From: Saprospiraceae bacterium
GTDB lineage: Bacteria; Bacteroidota; Bacteroidia; Chitinophagales; Saprospiraceae
Assembly: GCA_016713025.1 (NCBI GenBank)
Contig: JADJPZ010000004.1
Span: 3,945,001 to 4,009,000, forward strand
Direction of reading: 5' to 3'
DNA: 64,000 nt
Shown here one piece after another: positions 28,257 through 37,171 of the stretch. The stretch's first letter is position 1. Each line of letters begins with the position of its first letter. Position numbers and translations under genes: made by a program. The notes beneath the pieces were generated by a model that did not search any database, was not told the origin of the DNA, and worked only from the letters and a program-made list of their open reading frames with translations.

Positions 28257-28727
28257 ATGCCGGCTGATATATACACTATTGAAAAATGAAAAGGGAGATG
28301 CACCGCATCGGTGGTGATGAGCGTGTATCCGCTTTTTACATATTTGACACCTGTACTATGGTAAGTCCTTATCCTGTTTAAACCCAAAAACATCCTTACC
28401 ATCACCACTAAAACTCCGATAAAATAGACCGCACCCAAAGCCATCCACATCAATGCTTCATAGTCTAAGCCTTCATCAGGCGTGACATAAATTTGTTGCA
28501 TTTCAGCAGCTATATAGCTCCAGTGGACGACCGGCAGGCTCTCCTGTGGCAACTCAATATATGGTGCTAAGGCCGGCACCATGAGCGATAAAATGATAGC
28601 CGCCAGGAGATAAGCACGATTGTGCCTGAAGAAGGTCAGTTCTGCCAGCACAAAGTGGTAGATACTGTACAGTGCAATGAGACAGGCGGATGATTGGATG
28701 AGATAGGTGAACATAGTCAGTTATTTT
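27767..28727. repeat. 961-bp tandem duplication, copy 2
   Basis: Partner of 26085-27045. The duplication put two complete sensor heads in tandem, each joined to a different extracytoplasmic domain. Confidence 0.9.
28247..28714 (-). CDS. M56 (BlaR1-type) peptidase N-terminal fragment, copy 2
   Basis: The first 155 residues repeat copy 1 (MFTYLIQSSACLIALYSIYH) through three membrane helices, then shift frame at FHFSIVYIS because of four rather than five A in the run at 28289-28292. The zinc site is on the next frame (27039-28256). It is the first M56 gene after blaI, about 225 bases downstream of that gene. Confidence 0.7.
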   Translation of the reverse strand: MFTYLIQSSACLIALYSIYHFVLAELTFFRHNRAYLLAAIILSLMVPALAPYIELPQESLPVVHWSYIAAEMQQIYVTPDEGLDYEALMWMALGAVYFIGVLVVMVRMFLGLNRIRTYHSTGVKYVKSGYTLITTDAVHLPFHFSIVYISAGMCH

Positions 28728-28795
28728 GATACATTTACACCTAAAAATCTAATATGAATTTCCTATTACAGCCCAAAATTACTGCAAAATCAGTC

Positions 28796-28809
28796 TCCGC
28801 CGCGGCGGA
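28796..28809. repeat. GC-rich palindrome between blaI and the M56 genes
   Basis: TCCGCCGCGGCGGA is a perfect 14-bp palindrome in an otherwise AT-rich 237-bp gap. A second, looser inverted repeat (CATAGTG...CACTATG) follows at about 28828-28864. Function unknown; possibly an attenuator or a site for another regulator. Confidence 0.4.
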
Positions 28810-28939
28810 TCACCATTGACTTCGCACCATAGTGATGACTACAGCATAGCTGCACACACTATGATTTGTCGTCAAAAGTGTTGATTTTATTGTAATTTTG
28901 GCCTTCATAACGGAATCCTTTTAGATATTTAGGTTACAA

Positions 28940-29302
28940 TTATTTTTTCTTGTTTGCCAATTCCTGCTTGATACGTTCGAGCTCAGTAAGTGTAATATCA
29001 TTTTCTTTCACCAGAAAAGATACCAGCTCGTTGACTGAACCTTCAAAATAGTTGGAAATAAGTTTTGAGAGCGAAAATCTGGAATATTCTTTTTTGCTGA
29101 TTGTCGGGAAATACTCGTATGTTTTACCATATGCCTTATGAGCTACAAACCCTTTTTTCTCCAGAATCCTGACGATAGATGAGACTGATGAATGTGGTGG
29201 TTTTGGTTCCGGCATTTCTTCGATGAGCGCACTGACTAATGATGGCCCTTTGTCCCAAAATAATTGCATGATTTCCTCTTCCGCTTTTGTCAATTTTTGC
29301 AT
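28940..29302 (-). CDS. BlaI/MecI/CopY-family repressor
   Basis: A 120-residue winged-helix repressor. It begins MQKLTKAEEEIMQLFWDKGP, the standard family opening, followed by SSVSSIVRILEKKGFVAHKAYG for the recognition helix and wing, and a C-terminal dimerisation helix ending LANKKK. It is the first gene of the operon with the two M56 sensors, which probably inactivate it by proteolysis on signal. Its own promoter carries the palindrome TAGTTG-N2-CAACTA, as does the neighbouring TPR gene, so it likely controls both. Confidence 0.9.
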   Translation of the reverse strand: MQKLTKAEEEIMQLFWDKGPSLVSALIEEMPEPKPPHSSVSSIVRILEKKGFVAHKAYGKTYEYFPTISKKEYSRFSLSKLISNYFEGSVNELVSFLVKENDITLTELERIKQELANKKK

Positions 29303-29364
29303 TTGAATTCTTGTTTTTATATATTGTGCTAATTTTGTTTATAGCTTGATTACAACTAACGACA

Positions 29365-29398
29365 CAAATATACAACGTATTATTTAGTTGTGCAACTA
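29365..29398 (-). promoter_or_regulatory. blaI promoter with BlaI-type operator
   Basis: The minus-strand -7 box TATATTTG (29365-29372) lies 12 bases from the palindrome TAGTTG-TG-CAACTA (29385-29398), which covers the expected -33 position. The same -7 box, the block TACAACGTAT and the palindrome recur at identical spacing at 30651-30684. Confidence 0.75.
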
Positions 29399-29450
29399 TT
29401 TTATACATTATTTAAAAAAAAATTAAACTACCCAATATTTTACACAGGTC

Positions 29451-30614
29451 TTATTTCAAATCACCTTTCATAAATCGTTGCTCTTTGAGCAATTTTACAC
29501 GAATTCGGGCAGTTTCCTTCATGGAGGTGTCTGATGTATTGGCACTTAAAAACTTCTGGTAGTACTCAATGGATTTTGATTTATCTTTGAGATATTGCTC
29601 AGACGCGGACGCCATATAAAAATAAACTTTAGGATCGTTGCGGTATTTGAGGCTGGTCTGATAATTTTCAACGGCTTCTTTATAATGACCTGCAGCACTG
29701 TTGATACGCGCCAAACCCCGATGATATTGATCCAGATCTTCAGAAATTCCTGCCTTTATGGCTTCATTGAAGAAATACTTTGATTTTTCATATTCATTTT
29801 TCTTTTCATGAGCAAGGCCCAGATAAAACAGTGCATACTCAGGATCTCCTTCATTGAGCAATGATTTTTGCAAATGATATACCGACTTGTCCAATGAATC
29901 TATCTGCATAAATGCATATCCCAGCATTTTGTTGTAATAATTGTTCAGTTCGGTCAGATAGGTGAGTTTGTGTAGGATACTTGCGCAGGATACGTAATCT
30001 TTTAATTTGTATTTTACTCTGCCGTGTAAAAGAGAAAGTCCGATATGAGTACTGTCGATGGCCAAGGCTTTGGTAATTAATGAATCGGCTACATAAGGTT
30101 GCTCAAGTGACAACATCATTTCCGACAAACCCTGGACAGCCAGCAAGTCTCTGTCATTGAGTCTGATGGCAGCGCGATAGGATTGTAGTGCTTGTGTAGG
30201 TTCGTTGCCTTGTTGAAAAAGACTTCCCAGTTTCCTCAGATAGAATGGATTGCCCGGAAAAATCTTTGAAAGAGCGATGTTATATCTTATGGCTTTGGGC
30301 AGGTTTTGTTGTGATTCGTAAATGGATGCGAGTTTTATTTTAGCATCTGTATCGTACAGTGTATCCGTTTCCAGCAGATGATAGTATGTTTTTGCCTTTT
30401 GATAGTCGCCCAGCAGATACAGGCAGTTGGCTGCGGATGATAGTGGTTTTTTATAGGAAGTGTCCACGTGATAACAGACCATATATGCCTCAAGCGCTGC
30501 AAAATAATCCTGCGATGCCAAAAATGTGTCGCCCTTGTAACACGATTGATCCTGAGCCAGGATCCGCAGATAGCTAACAATAGTCAACAGAATAATATAA
30601 AATGGTGACTTCAT
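29451..30614 (-). CDS. Periplasmic TPR-repeat protein
   Basis: A 387-residue protein with a signal peptide (ends ILAQ) and about nine tetratricopeptide repeats. Clear TPR cores include GDYQKAKTYYHLLETD, GNEPTQALQSYRAAIRLNDR and GHYKEAVENYQTSLKYRN. It probably acts as a protein-binding scaffold in the periplasm. Its promoter has the same operator as blaI, so it is a likely effector gene of the BlaI/M56 system even though it is transcribed separately. Confidence 0.8.
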   Translation of the reverse strand: MKSPFYIILLTIVSYLRILAQDQSCYKGDTFLASQDYFAALEAYMVCYHVDTSYKKPLSSAANCLYLLGDYQKAKTYYHLLETDTLYDTDAKIKLASIYESQQNLPKAIRYNIALSKIFPGNPFYLRKLGSLFQQGNEPTQALQSYRAAIRLNDRDLLAVQGLSEMMLSLEQPYVADSLITKALAIDSTHIGLSLLHGRVKYKLKDYVSCASILHKLTYLTELNNYYNKMLGYAFMQIDSLDKSVYHLQKSLLNEGDPEYALFYLGLAHEKKNEYEKSKYFFNEAIKAGISEDLDQYHRGLARINSAAGHYKEAVENYQTSLKYRNDPKVYFYMASASEQYLKDKSKSIEYYQKFLSANTSDTSMKETARIRVKLLKEQRFMKGDLK

Positions 30615-30650
30615 GCAATGTTATTTTGTTATCATCTTTCAATGATAAAA

Positions 30651-30684
30651 CAAATATACAACGTATAAATTAGTTGCGCAACTA
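30651..30684 (-). promoter_or_regulatory. TPR gene promoter with BlaI-type operator
   Basis: Minus-strand -7 box TATATTTG (30651-30658), then TACAACGTAT, then TAGTTG-CG-CAACTA (30671-30684), in the same arrangement as the blaI promoter. Confidence 0.75.
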
Positions 30685-30688
30685 TTTT

Positions 30689-30880
30689 TTACATTTTTTC
30701 TTTAGTTGTAAATTCAATAAATTCTTTTCCATATTCCTCTTTGTTTGGAAATGGGAATTTATCTGTCAAATTCTTTGCAATATTCCATTAATTGGCACAC
30801 TTGACCAAATTATTAAGATCTTCTTTATTCCATGGTCTTAGATTAATTTCTTTTCTCATCTTCTTGGGCCATTTAACCAT
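30689..30880 (-). pseudogene. Remnant of a GNAT (RimJ/RimL-type) acetyltransferase
   Basis: The minus strand from 30880 reads MVKWPKKMRKEINLRPWNKE, then DLNNLVKCAN, an in-frame TAA, and WNIAKNLTDKFPFPNKEEYG, KEFIEFTTKEKM before a second stop at 30689. This is the N-terminal third of a RimJ/RimL-type N-acetyltransferase (LRPW...DLxxLVKxANxxNIAKNL). The acetyl-CoA-binding part is gone; the sequence ends at the TPR promoter. It is a decayed relic and fills most of the 302-base gap between the TPR and CoA-transferase genes. Confidence 0.7.
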
Positions 30881-30916
30881 GTCAACCAACATTCAGGCAA
30901 GGGTCAATATTTATAA

Positions 30917-32044
30917 TTACAAATCTGACATTATTGCGTCATTATGCTCCCCGATATCCGGAGGGTCCAACCTTAACCCAAAGTAGGAGTTACCATATAT
31001 TAGTGGTATTTTAGGTAATTTTGTTTCTGTGCCATCAGGAAGTACGGTATCAAGCAAACCTTTCCCCTCATTGAGCTGAACATCATTAAATAGATCTTCG
31101 GGCCGGGCTATTGGTGCAAAAGGTATATCAGCTTGTTCGCATTTTTTAGTTATTTCAGCTTTGGAGTATTGTTTCATCTTTTTTTCTACTTCCGGCAAAA
31201 ACCATTCGCGTTCAGCTATTCGATCATTATTAGTATTTAGACGAGGGTCATTGAGCCAATTTTGCGATTCAAACACTTCACAAAATCGTATCCAATGCTT
31301 TTCACTGATGATACCTATAAAAATTTGCTGACTATCAGATGTGTCGAATATGCGATAGATACTCCATGCGCTTACACGCTCCGGCATAGGAGGTACCGGT
31401 GTTTTCGTAATGGCACCATACGCCATATGTTGACCCATCAAAAAAGCGGTAGTTTCAAAGAGAGATGCCTGTACAAATTTACCTTCACCGCTCTTTTCGC
31501 GTTCGTAAAGGGCAGTAAGTATTCCAATAAACCCAAACATACCTCCTGTGATATCTATGACCGAAGTTCCTGCCCTAAGAGGGTCTCCTGTCCGACCGGT
31601 CATATAAGCCAGACCACCCATCATTTGTACCACTTCATCCATAGCATGCCTTTTTTCATACGGTCCAGGCATAAATCCTTTAAGTGAACAATAAATCAAA
31701 CGTTTGTTCAATGGCTTTAAATCTTCATATCCGTAACCTAATCTCTCCATTGTGCCGGGCCCAAAGTTTTCGACTACGATGTCAGCTTTTTGAACCAATT
31801 TCAATATGACTTCCTTCCCTTTTTCTGACTTAATATCGATGGCAAGACTTTTTTTATTTCGACTATAGAAAGGGAAATATCCAGTACCAAAGCCCTTGAG
31901 CCTGCGTGTACTATCGCCTTCGATCGGTTCTATATGGATAACTTCCGCGCCCATGTCTGCCATCAACAAGCCCGTAGTAGGTCCCATGACAGCGTGTGTA
32001 AACTCCAAAACCCTAAGCCCTTCCAACGGCAGATTTCCACTCAT
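30917..32044 (-). CDS. CaiB/BaiF-family (class III) CoA-transferase
   Basis: A 375-residue enzyme opening LPLEGLRVLEFTHAVMGPTT, with GTGYFPFYSRNKKSLAIDIK for CoA binding and AGTSVIDITGGMFGFIGIL carrying the likely catalytic Asp. Such enzymes move CoA between carboxylic acids (for example succinyl-CoA to citramalate or carnitine). It lies downstream of the TonB receptor on the same strand and beside a set of hydratase and lyase genes. Activation of a dicarboxylic or hydroxy acid before cleavage is therefore a reasonable role; the substrate is not known. Confidence 0.85.
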   Translation of the reverse strand: MSGNLPLEGLRVLEFTHAVMGPTTGLLMADMGAEVIHIEPIEGDSTRRLKGFGTGYFPFYSRNKKSLAIDIKSEKGKEVILKLVQKADIVVENFGPGTMERLGYGYEDLKPLNKRLIYCSLKGFMPGPYEKRHAMDEVVQMMGGLAYMTGRTGDPLRAGTSVIDITGGMFGFIGILTALYEREKSGEGKFVQASLFETTAFLMGQHMAYGAITKTPVPPMPERVSAWSIYRIFDTSDSQQIFIGIISEKHWIRFCEVFESQNWLNDPRLNTNNDRIAEREWFLPEVEKKMKQYSKAEITKKCEQADIPFAPIARPEDLFNDVQLNEGKGLLDTVLPDGTETKLPKIPLIYGNSYFGLRLDPPDIGEHNDAIMSDL

Positions 32045-32074
32045 AGTAATATTGAATTTTTAGGTTAAATAAAA

Positions 32075-32104
32075 AAACCATGCCAGTAATGACCGACATG
32101 GTTT
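32075..32104 (-). terminator. Intrinsic terminator after the TonB receptor gene
   Basis: On the minus strand AAACCATG...CATGGTTT forms an 8-bp stem followed directly by a T-run, 22 bases past the receptor stop. Confidence 0.75.
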
Positions 32105-32125
32105 AGAAAAGTGATTTGAGTTATG

Positions 32126-34810
32126 TTAAAAGGTATAAGATGCGTAAAATAAAATCCTTCTTGGTAATTGCATATAGCCATGTGCATATACACCCTGCTG
32201 AGCAGCAACACCTTGTTTTCTTAAAAGAAACGTATCATTATCTGATGCTCCGGCTATATTCACCAATGCTTCCGCGTTTGTAAGATTTCTGGCTAGGACG
32301 CCTACTTTTAGCGTATTGCTACTGATTTTGATATTGCCATAGATACCAGCGTTTATATTTGCCAAGGAAGGCAATTCCAGGATATTGGTAGCATCCTGAT
32401 ATCTGTTGGTCACGATGTTGTATCCAAAGTCTGCTCCAAAATATTTGTGTGAATACTCAGCGACAAAGTTGAACATAAATTCAGGAACACCAGGTAGTTT
32501 TTTATCCTTAAGATCAAGAGATTTTACTGTTGCACTTTCTTGAATGATTTTGTTGCCAAATAGATCTTTTGCAGGATCGGCCGTGGTAGATATTTTGAAA
32601 TCTGTGAATCTGGCATTTTGATAAGTGAGAGAAGTATTCAGACTAAGGCCTTTGACCATAGATGGTTTGTATGATAAACTAATTTCAGAACCCATGATTC
32701 TGTTACTTCCCAATGGTTTTGAAACAAGAATACCGTTTTCAAAAATAGCAGCAAGCCGATTGTTGATCTGAGTGTGAAACAATGCAAAATCAAGGCTTAA
32801 ATCACCAAAAGTATTTCTGTATCCTATTTCTGTGTTGTATATGATTTCGTTCTTATTGATTCCGTTTGGTGCTCTCAATAATGTTCTATTAGTAGCACTC
32901 GTCCACTCGAGAGATGTGAAAGCTGTATAATCCGGCATACGAAAAGCTCTGTTGAAGTTACCATAGATGGCAGAGCTTTCAGTCAACTGGTAATTGGCTC
33001 CGATAGTGCCTGACCAGTCAGAAAACTTTTCAACTCTGGTGAGTGCACTGTCCGCCGGAAATTTGGTTTCGGTCATATCTATGTTCAGGTCATCATATCT
33101 GAATCCAAGTAATACATTTAATTTATCTCCTATTTTAATTTCATCTCCCGCATAAAATGCCATTACTCTCTCTGTATAGTCACCTCTGCGGGTGATACCT
33201 CCATTTTGAATGGCGAAGTTTCCGTCAGTTCCCAATGCAACAGGTACACCGGTAAAGGCACCTTGTAATCGCAAACTGTCAGGTTTAGTATTGCTACCGT
33301 GTGCAAGGCTGTATGTAGTAGGAAGTAAATTTATGCTTGAGTAATAAGCCCCTGCTGAAAATTTATGCGTCATACTTCCTCCTTCGATGGTTTTTGAAAT
33401 TTTAAAATCATTGATGATTTCCTTGTCAGCATTGTCACCGTCCAAAAGCAATCTGGATACATTGTTGGCATTATAGTATGCAGGAAGTGCAAATCCGTAT
33501 TTTGTACCTGTCTCCATATCCTGATATCTGATGTGGTTTTCGACTTCAAAACCCGAACCGATATCATATCTGATACGTGCACCTGCGTGAAATCCTTTTG
33601 CATAAGATCCTCCATCCAAGGCTGTCCCAAAATTTCTAATTATTTCGTTTCCTTTGTCATCTTTGAGAGATACTTGTGTAGCAGGATTTTTAGCATTTCT
33701 TACCATGATTCTGTAGTTAATCTTACTGGCATTTGGAAAATTGTAAGTATCTGTATTTTTCCATCCGGGTGCCAGTTTAAGTGTATTGGCATCTACAGCG
33801 ACATCTGCGAGGTTCTGGAAATTGAAATCTGCATACTGTCCGTAAACCCTAAGACTACCTTTATTGGAGGGAAACAGAAAATCTACATTTCCCCTGAGTT
33901 GGAAACCATCATCATTGTAGCCGGTATTTCTGAAACCAGTATCATTCAACTTCCATCCTCCGATATTGAAACGAATGTTTTCTGAGATAGGTCCATTTAA
34001 GTTGAAGTCAGCTCTGTAGTTGAATCCTCCTTTATCTAAAATATCATTATAGTTAGTAAGTCTCACAGACCCTCCGAGCTTACTGCCACCGGTTTTTGTG
34101 ATCATGTTTATAACACCTGCAGCAGCCCCTCTTCCAAATAATGTCGCCGCGGATCCTTTTACTAGTTCGACTCTCTCTATATTATTGTCAAAACCAAATC
34201 CATTTTCAGGCAATTTTCCCGGTGTTGCAAGCGTGGGAATACCGTCTAGTAATACGGCAGTATAAGCCATACCTCCTAGAGGTGTACCATCTGGAAACCC
34301 TCGCAATCTGATGTTATTTCTTCTTCCCTGGTTAGGATTTACAAATACCCCCGGAACATTTTGGAGCGCTTCGTTGTATGATTCCGGTTTTAGTGTTTCA
34401 AGTTTTTTGGCATTGACCGTCTCGACTGTAGCAGGGGCCACTAATTTTCGCATTGCTGATCTGCTTGCTGTGACTACTACATCTTCAAGTAATGTCCCTT
34501 CATCTGAAAACTGGGTATTGATTCGACTTTGCCCGTCTAATTTTACTTCAATGTTCTTAAACCCGATGTAGCTAACCACCAATACTGCATCATCTGAAGA
34601 CACATTTAATGAAAATTCTCCTTCTACATCAGTAATAGTCGCATTATTGATTCCTTTTTCTGTGACTGAAGCGCCTATCGCAGGCGAATTATCAGGTAAC
34701 GTAATTCTACCTGTTACAGCCTTTTGCGCATAAGAAAACCCAACAGAAAATAAAACTAAAAATAGTGATAAATTCCTTTTGATTTTGATCATTTGCCTCA
34801 ATGATTTCAT
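32126..34810 (-). CDS. TonB-dependent outer-membrane receptor with carboxypeptidase-like N-terminal domain
   Basis: An 894-residue receptor. A signal peptide (ends FSYAQ) is followed by a carboxypeptidase-D-like regulatory domain (about 30-110, VTGRITLPDNSPAIGASV). The plug (about 120-240) contains LEDVVVTASR, the TonB-box region, and VELVKGSAATLFGRGAAAGV. A 22-strand barrel ends in an aromatic residue (ILFYASYTF). It resembles siderophore- or cofactor-type receptors rather than SusC, and no SusD partner is near. Two copies of the TAGTTAA-N5-TTAACTA palindrome flank its promoter, linking it to the catabolic genes. Its ligand is unknown. Confidence 0.9.
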   Translation of the reverse strand: MKSLRQMIKIKRNLSLFLVLFSVGFSYAQKAVTGRITLPDNSPAIGASVTEKGINNATITDVEGEFSLNVSSDDAVLVVSYIGFKNIEVKLDGQSRINTQFSDEGTLLEDVVVTASRSAMRKLVAPATVETVNAKKLETLKPESYNEALQNVPGVFVNPNQGRRNNIRLRGFPDGTPLGGMAYTAVLLDGIPTLATPGKLPENGFGFDNNIERVELVKGSAATLFGRGAAAGVINMITKTGGSKLGGSVRLTNYNDILDKGGFNYRADFNLNGPISENIRFNIGGWKLNDTGFRNTGYNDDGFQLRGNVDFLFPSNKGSLRVYGQYADFNFQNLADVAVDANTLKLAPGWKNTDTYNFPNASKINYRIMVRNAKNPATQVSLKDDKGNEIIRNFGTALDGGSYAKGFHAGARIRYDIGSGFEVENHIRYQDMETGTKYGFALPAYYNANNVSRLLLDGDNADKEIINDFKISKTIEGGSMTHKFSAGAYYSSINLLPTTYSLAHGSNTKPDSLRLQGAFTGVPVALGTDGNFAIQNGGITRRGDYTERVMAFYAGDEIKIGDKLNVLLGFRYDDLNIDMTETKFPADSALTRVEKFSDWSGTIGANYQLTESSAIYGNFNRAFRMPDYTAFTSLEWTSATNRTLLRAPNGINKNEIIYNTEIGYRNTFGDLSLDFALFHTQINNRLAAIFENGILVSKPLGSNRIMGSEISLSYKPSMVKGLSLNTSLTYQNARFTDFKISTTADPAKDLFGNKIIQESATVKSLDLKDKKLPGVPEFMFNFVAEYSHKYFGADFGYNIVTNRYQDATNILELPSLANINAGIYGNIKISSNTLKVGVLARNLTNAEALVNIAGASDNDTFLLRKQGVAAQQGVYAHGYMQLPRRILFYASYTF

Positions 34811-34851
34811 TTTTAAGAGATTGTTTTGATTAATAAAAAGATTGATTGAAA

Positions 34852-34900
34852 TAGTTAAGTAATTTAACTATAATACAAAAGTAGTTAATTTGCTTAACTA
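34852..34900 (-). promoter_or_regulatory. Receptor promoter with two TAGTTAA-N5-TTAACTA operators
   Basis: Perfect 19-bp palindromes at 34852-34870 and 34882-34900, 30 bp centre to centre. The minus-strand -7 box TACTTTTG (34876-34883) lies between them and overlaps the upstream operator by two bases. A regulator bound here would block initiation, as expected of a MarR-like repressor; no such gene is in the window. Confidence 0.8.
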
Positions 34901-34963
34901 TTATAATTTTGAATAAAAAAAATTAAAAATTTTTGTAAAACTTATATCATGTTTCCAAATGTG

Positions 34964-35207
34964 GTGTGTATAACAAATTGCACAAATTCATATTTTCTTC
35001 CCCGCTACCCTCATTCCCTAAAGAGCCTGTCAAGCTACGCTTGAGACGCCCCACCCTTTACCACTCTTCAGACATCTGATCTCCCCTTCAGGGGCCTTCA
35101 GGGGTCGGGGGTAAATTGATGAAATATTCCATCTAGACACATTCTCAAAAGTGCCGTTTGCTCGTTTTCATTCTTACCCTAAAAGAAGTGCAATATGTTA
35201 TACACAC
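34964..35207. mobile_element. 244-bp MITE related to the IS at 8891
   Basis: It starts GTGTGTATAACAAATTGCAC and ends with the reverse complement carrying one change (ATATG for ATTTG), so it has the terminal repeats of the 1,298-bp IS. It is flanked by a perfect 9-bp duplication CCAAATGTG (34955-34963, 35208-35216), the same length as for the IS. It has no coding capacity and its interior is unlike the IS. The remaining bases of 34811-35399 hold the receptor promoter, an unpaired operator half-site (35326-35332) and no gene. Confidence 0.9.
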
Positions 35208-35399
35208 CCAAATGTGCCATTCAAAAGAATAATATTAGTTTGATTTTACTTACTATTGAATTAATATAACGACTTATGCTTTTTTGAAATAAAAGAAGCA
35301 GTCAGAAAATGTTATAAAATTCTATTAGTTAATTTACTTTTGGTATTATGTTGCTCAAACCAAAATTGATAATTAATGACTTATCAATAAAAGTAATCC

Positions 35400-35897
35400 T
35401 TATTTGACGGCTACATCTTCATAATCTCCGTATTTTTTTAGATAGTTGACCATACCGCCTTCTTTCATTATTTTTATCATCACCGGAGACAAAGCATTGC
35501 AAGTATAGAACTTTTCCTTTGTTATATTTTTGACATAATTCTTTTCTATTTCAATTTCTAAGACATCGCCTTTTTCAATATCATGATCTGGTATTTCGAT
35601 GACCGGCAACCCAACATTGATGGCATTTCTAAAAAAAATGCGGGCAAAGTATCGGGCTATCACCAAAGAAACTCCTGACTGAAGAAGTGCCAACGGAGCT
35701 TGTTCACGACTGGATCCACAGCCGAAATTATCTCCTGCTACCACGATATCTCCTTTTATAATGGTAGTGGCAAAAGAAGGATCCAGGTCTTCCATACAAT
35801 GTTGTGCCAGCGTACTCATGTCCAGCGTTTTGGTATATTTGCCGGGAATGATTCGGTCTGTATCGATATTGTCCCCATAAACGTATTTGGTCTTCAT
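35400..35897 (-). CDS. LeuD-type small subunit of an aconitase-family hydratase
   Basis: A 165-residue swivel-domain protein. It begins KYVYGDNIDTDRIIPGKY and has GDNFGCGSSREQAPLALL for substrate binding and FARIFFRNAINVGLPVIE. This is the homoaconitase/isopropylmalate-isomerase small-subunit pattern. Its large subunit is at 37172-38404 in the same operon, with an MFS gene between. A neighbouring HMG-CoA-lyase-like gene and no leuA or leuB nearby argue for a catabolic hydratase (citraconate, mesaconate or similar) rather than leucine synthesis. Confidence 0.85.
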   Translation of the reverse strand: MKTKYVYGDNIDTDRIIPGKYTKTLDMSTLAQHCMEDLDPSFATTIIKGDIVVAGDNFGCGSSREQAPLALLQSGVSLVIARYFARIFFRNAINVGLPVIEIPDHDIEKGDVLEIEIEKNYVKNITKEKFYTCNALSPVMIKIMKEGGMVNYLKKYGDYEDVAVK

Positions 35898-35921
35898 GAT
35901 AATCTTTAAAAAGTGAGTAAG

Positions 35922-37151
35922 TTATTGTTCTACAAAATCCAGATTATTGTGAAATGTCTCTTCCAGGTTTGTATAAGCCCAGGCAGCTATACCCACAGAG
36001 AGTATTCCTACTATGATAGCAGCATGATATGCCCCGACATAGTTATTGAAAAAGGTAAATGCTATTGTCTGTGGAATGACAGAAGCCCTTAATAGATTAA
36101 GAGAAGATGTTGTGGCTGTGGCCCTGAGATTTGTACCTGTTTGTTCAGCGGCCAGTGTCAGCAATACAATAGTATAACCTGCACTAATGCCCATAAACAA
36201 GAATAGACCGTAATACCACATTTCTGATGTTTTTCCCACTAAAAAGTATAGCGCCAGCAAAAGCGCAAAACTTCCCAGATACAGTTGTATCGCTTTTTTT
36301 CGGCTTTGCAGCCATTGACTGACCATGCCGCAGGAAAAATCACCAAAAGTAAACCCAATAAAAAAAACCATAAAAACGGTACTCACCTTGGGAATGGTAG
36401 TCATGCCCATAGCTTTTGCTATCTCAGGAGTAAAGGTCATGACTACTCCATTGACAAACCAACCAGGAAATCCCATCAAAATGACACTTATGTATTTTTT
36501 AAATAATTTTTTATTTTTTACAAGCATCAGAAAATTTCCTTTTTCGACTTTTGTCTCCTGCAGTCGCTCATAAAAACCCGACTCCAACAATCCCAGCCTA
36601 AGAAATAAAAGAACCAATCCCATGATGCCACCAAGCTGATAAGTAAACTCCCAGGAATATCTGCCTCCTATGACACTCCCAAAAATAGCACCCAGCATAC
36701 CAAAAGATGCAATGATCGCAGGGCCAATACCCCGATACTTTTGAGGCAAAAGCTCTGTAGTCAAGGTGATAGCAGCACCCAGTTCCCCGGCAAGTCCGAC
36801 ACCTGCAACAAATCTTAATAAAAGATACACGTCATAAGATGGCGCATATGCACAGGCAAATGTAGCTAAGCTATACATTAGTATGGATCCAAACAAAACG
36901 GTTAGTCTCCCTTTTTTGTCCCCAAGTATACCCCACAAAAATCCACCTGTCAGCATTCCTATCATCTGTATATTCAATAGCCAGATTCCTTTTGACAAAA
37001 GTTCAGATTCAGGTACACCAAGTGACAAAAGACTTGCCTGCCTTACCACACTAACTATGATGATATCGTAGAGATCGACAAAGAAACCTAACGATGAAGC
37101 GACTACTGCAAGTACCATTGTTTTGGAAACCTTATTTACTTCTTGACTCAT
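35922..37151 (-). CDS. MFS transporter, organic-acid symporter type
   Basis: A 409-residue protein with 12 predicted membrane helices. The loop 2-3 motif GILGDKKGRLTVLFGS is present, and RFVAGVGLAGELGAAITLTTE resembles helix 4 of sugar/aromatic-acid/metabolite:H+ symporters. It lies between the two subunit genes of a LeuCD-type hydratase, so it likely imports the acid that enzyme acts on or its precursor. Confidence 0.85.
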   Translation of the reverse strand: MSQEVNKVSKTMVLAVVASSLGFFVDLYDIIIVSVVRQASLLSLGVPESELLSKGIWLLNIQMIGMLTGGFLWGILGDKKGRLTVLFGSILMYSLATFACAYAPSYDVYLLLRFVAGVGLAGELGAAITLTTELLPQKYRGIGPAIIASFGMLGAIFGSVIGGRYSWEFTYQLGGIMGLVLLFLRLGLLESGFYERLQETKVEKGNFLMLVKNKKLFKKYISVILMGFPGWFVNGVVMTFTPEIAKAMGMTTIPKVSTVFMVFFIGFTFGDFSCGMVSQWLQSRKKAIQLYLGSFALLLALYFLVGKTSEMWYYGLFLFMGISAGYTIVLLTLAAEQTGTNLRATATTSSLNLLRASVIPQTIAFTFFNNYVGAYHAAIIVGILSVGIAAWAYTNLEETFHNNLDFVEQ

Positions 37152-37171
37152 TGTTGGATTAATTTTAGAAA

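Noticed and set aside
30792..30986. 64-codon plus-strand ORF
   Set aside because: It is antisense to the GNAT relic and the CoA-transferase 3' end, with no coding features.
35326..35342. Fifth TAGTTAA-N5-TTAACTA operator
   Set aside because: Only the left half (TAGTTAA) is present, and no gene starts downstream of it.
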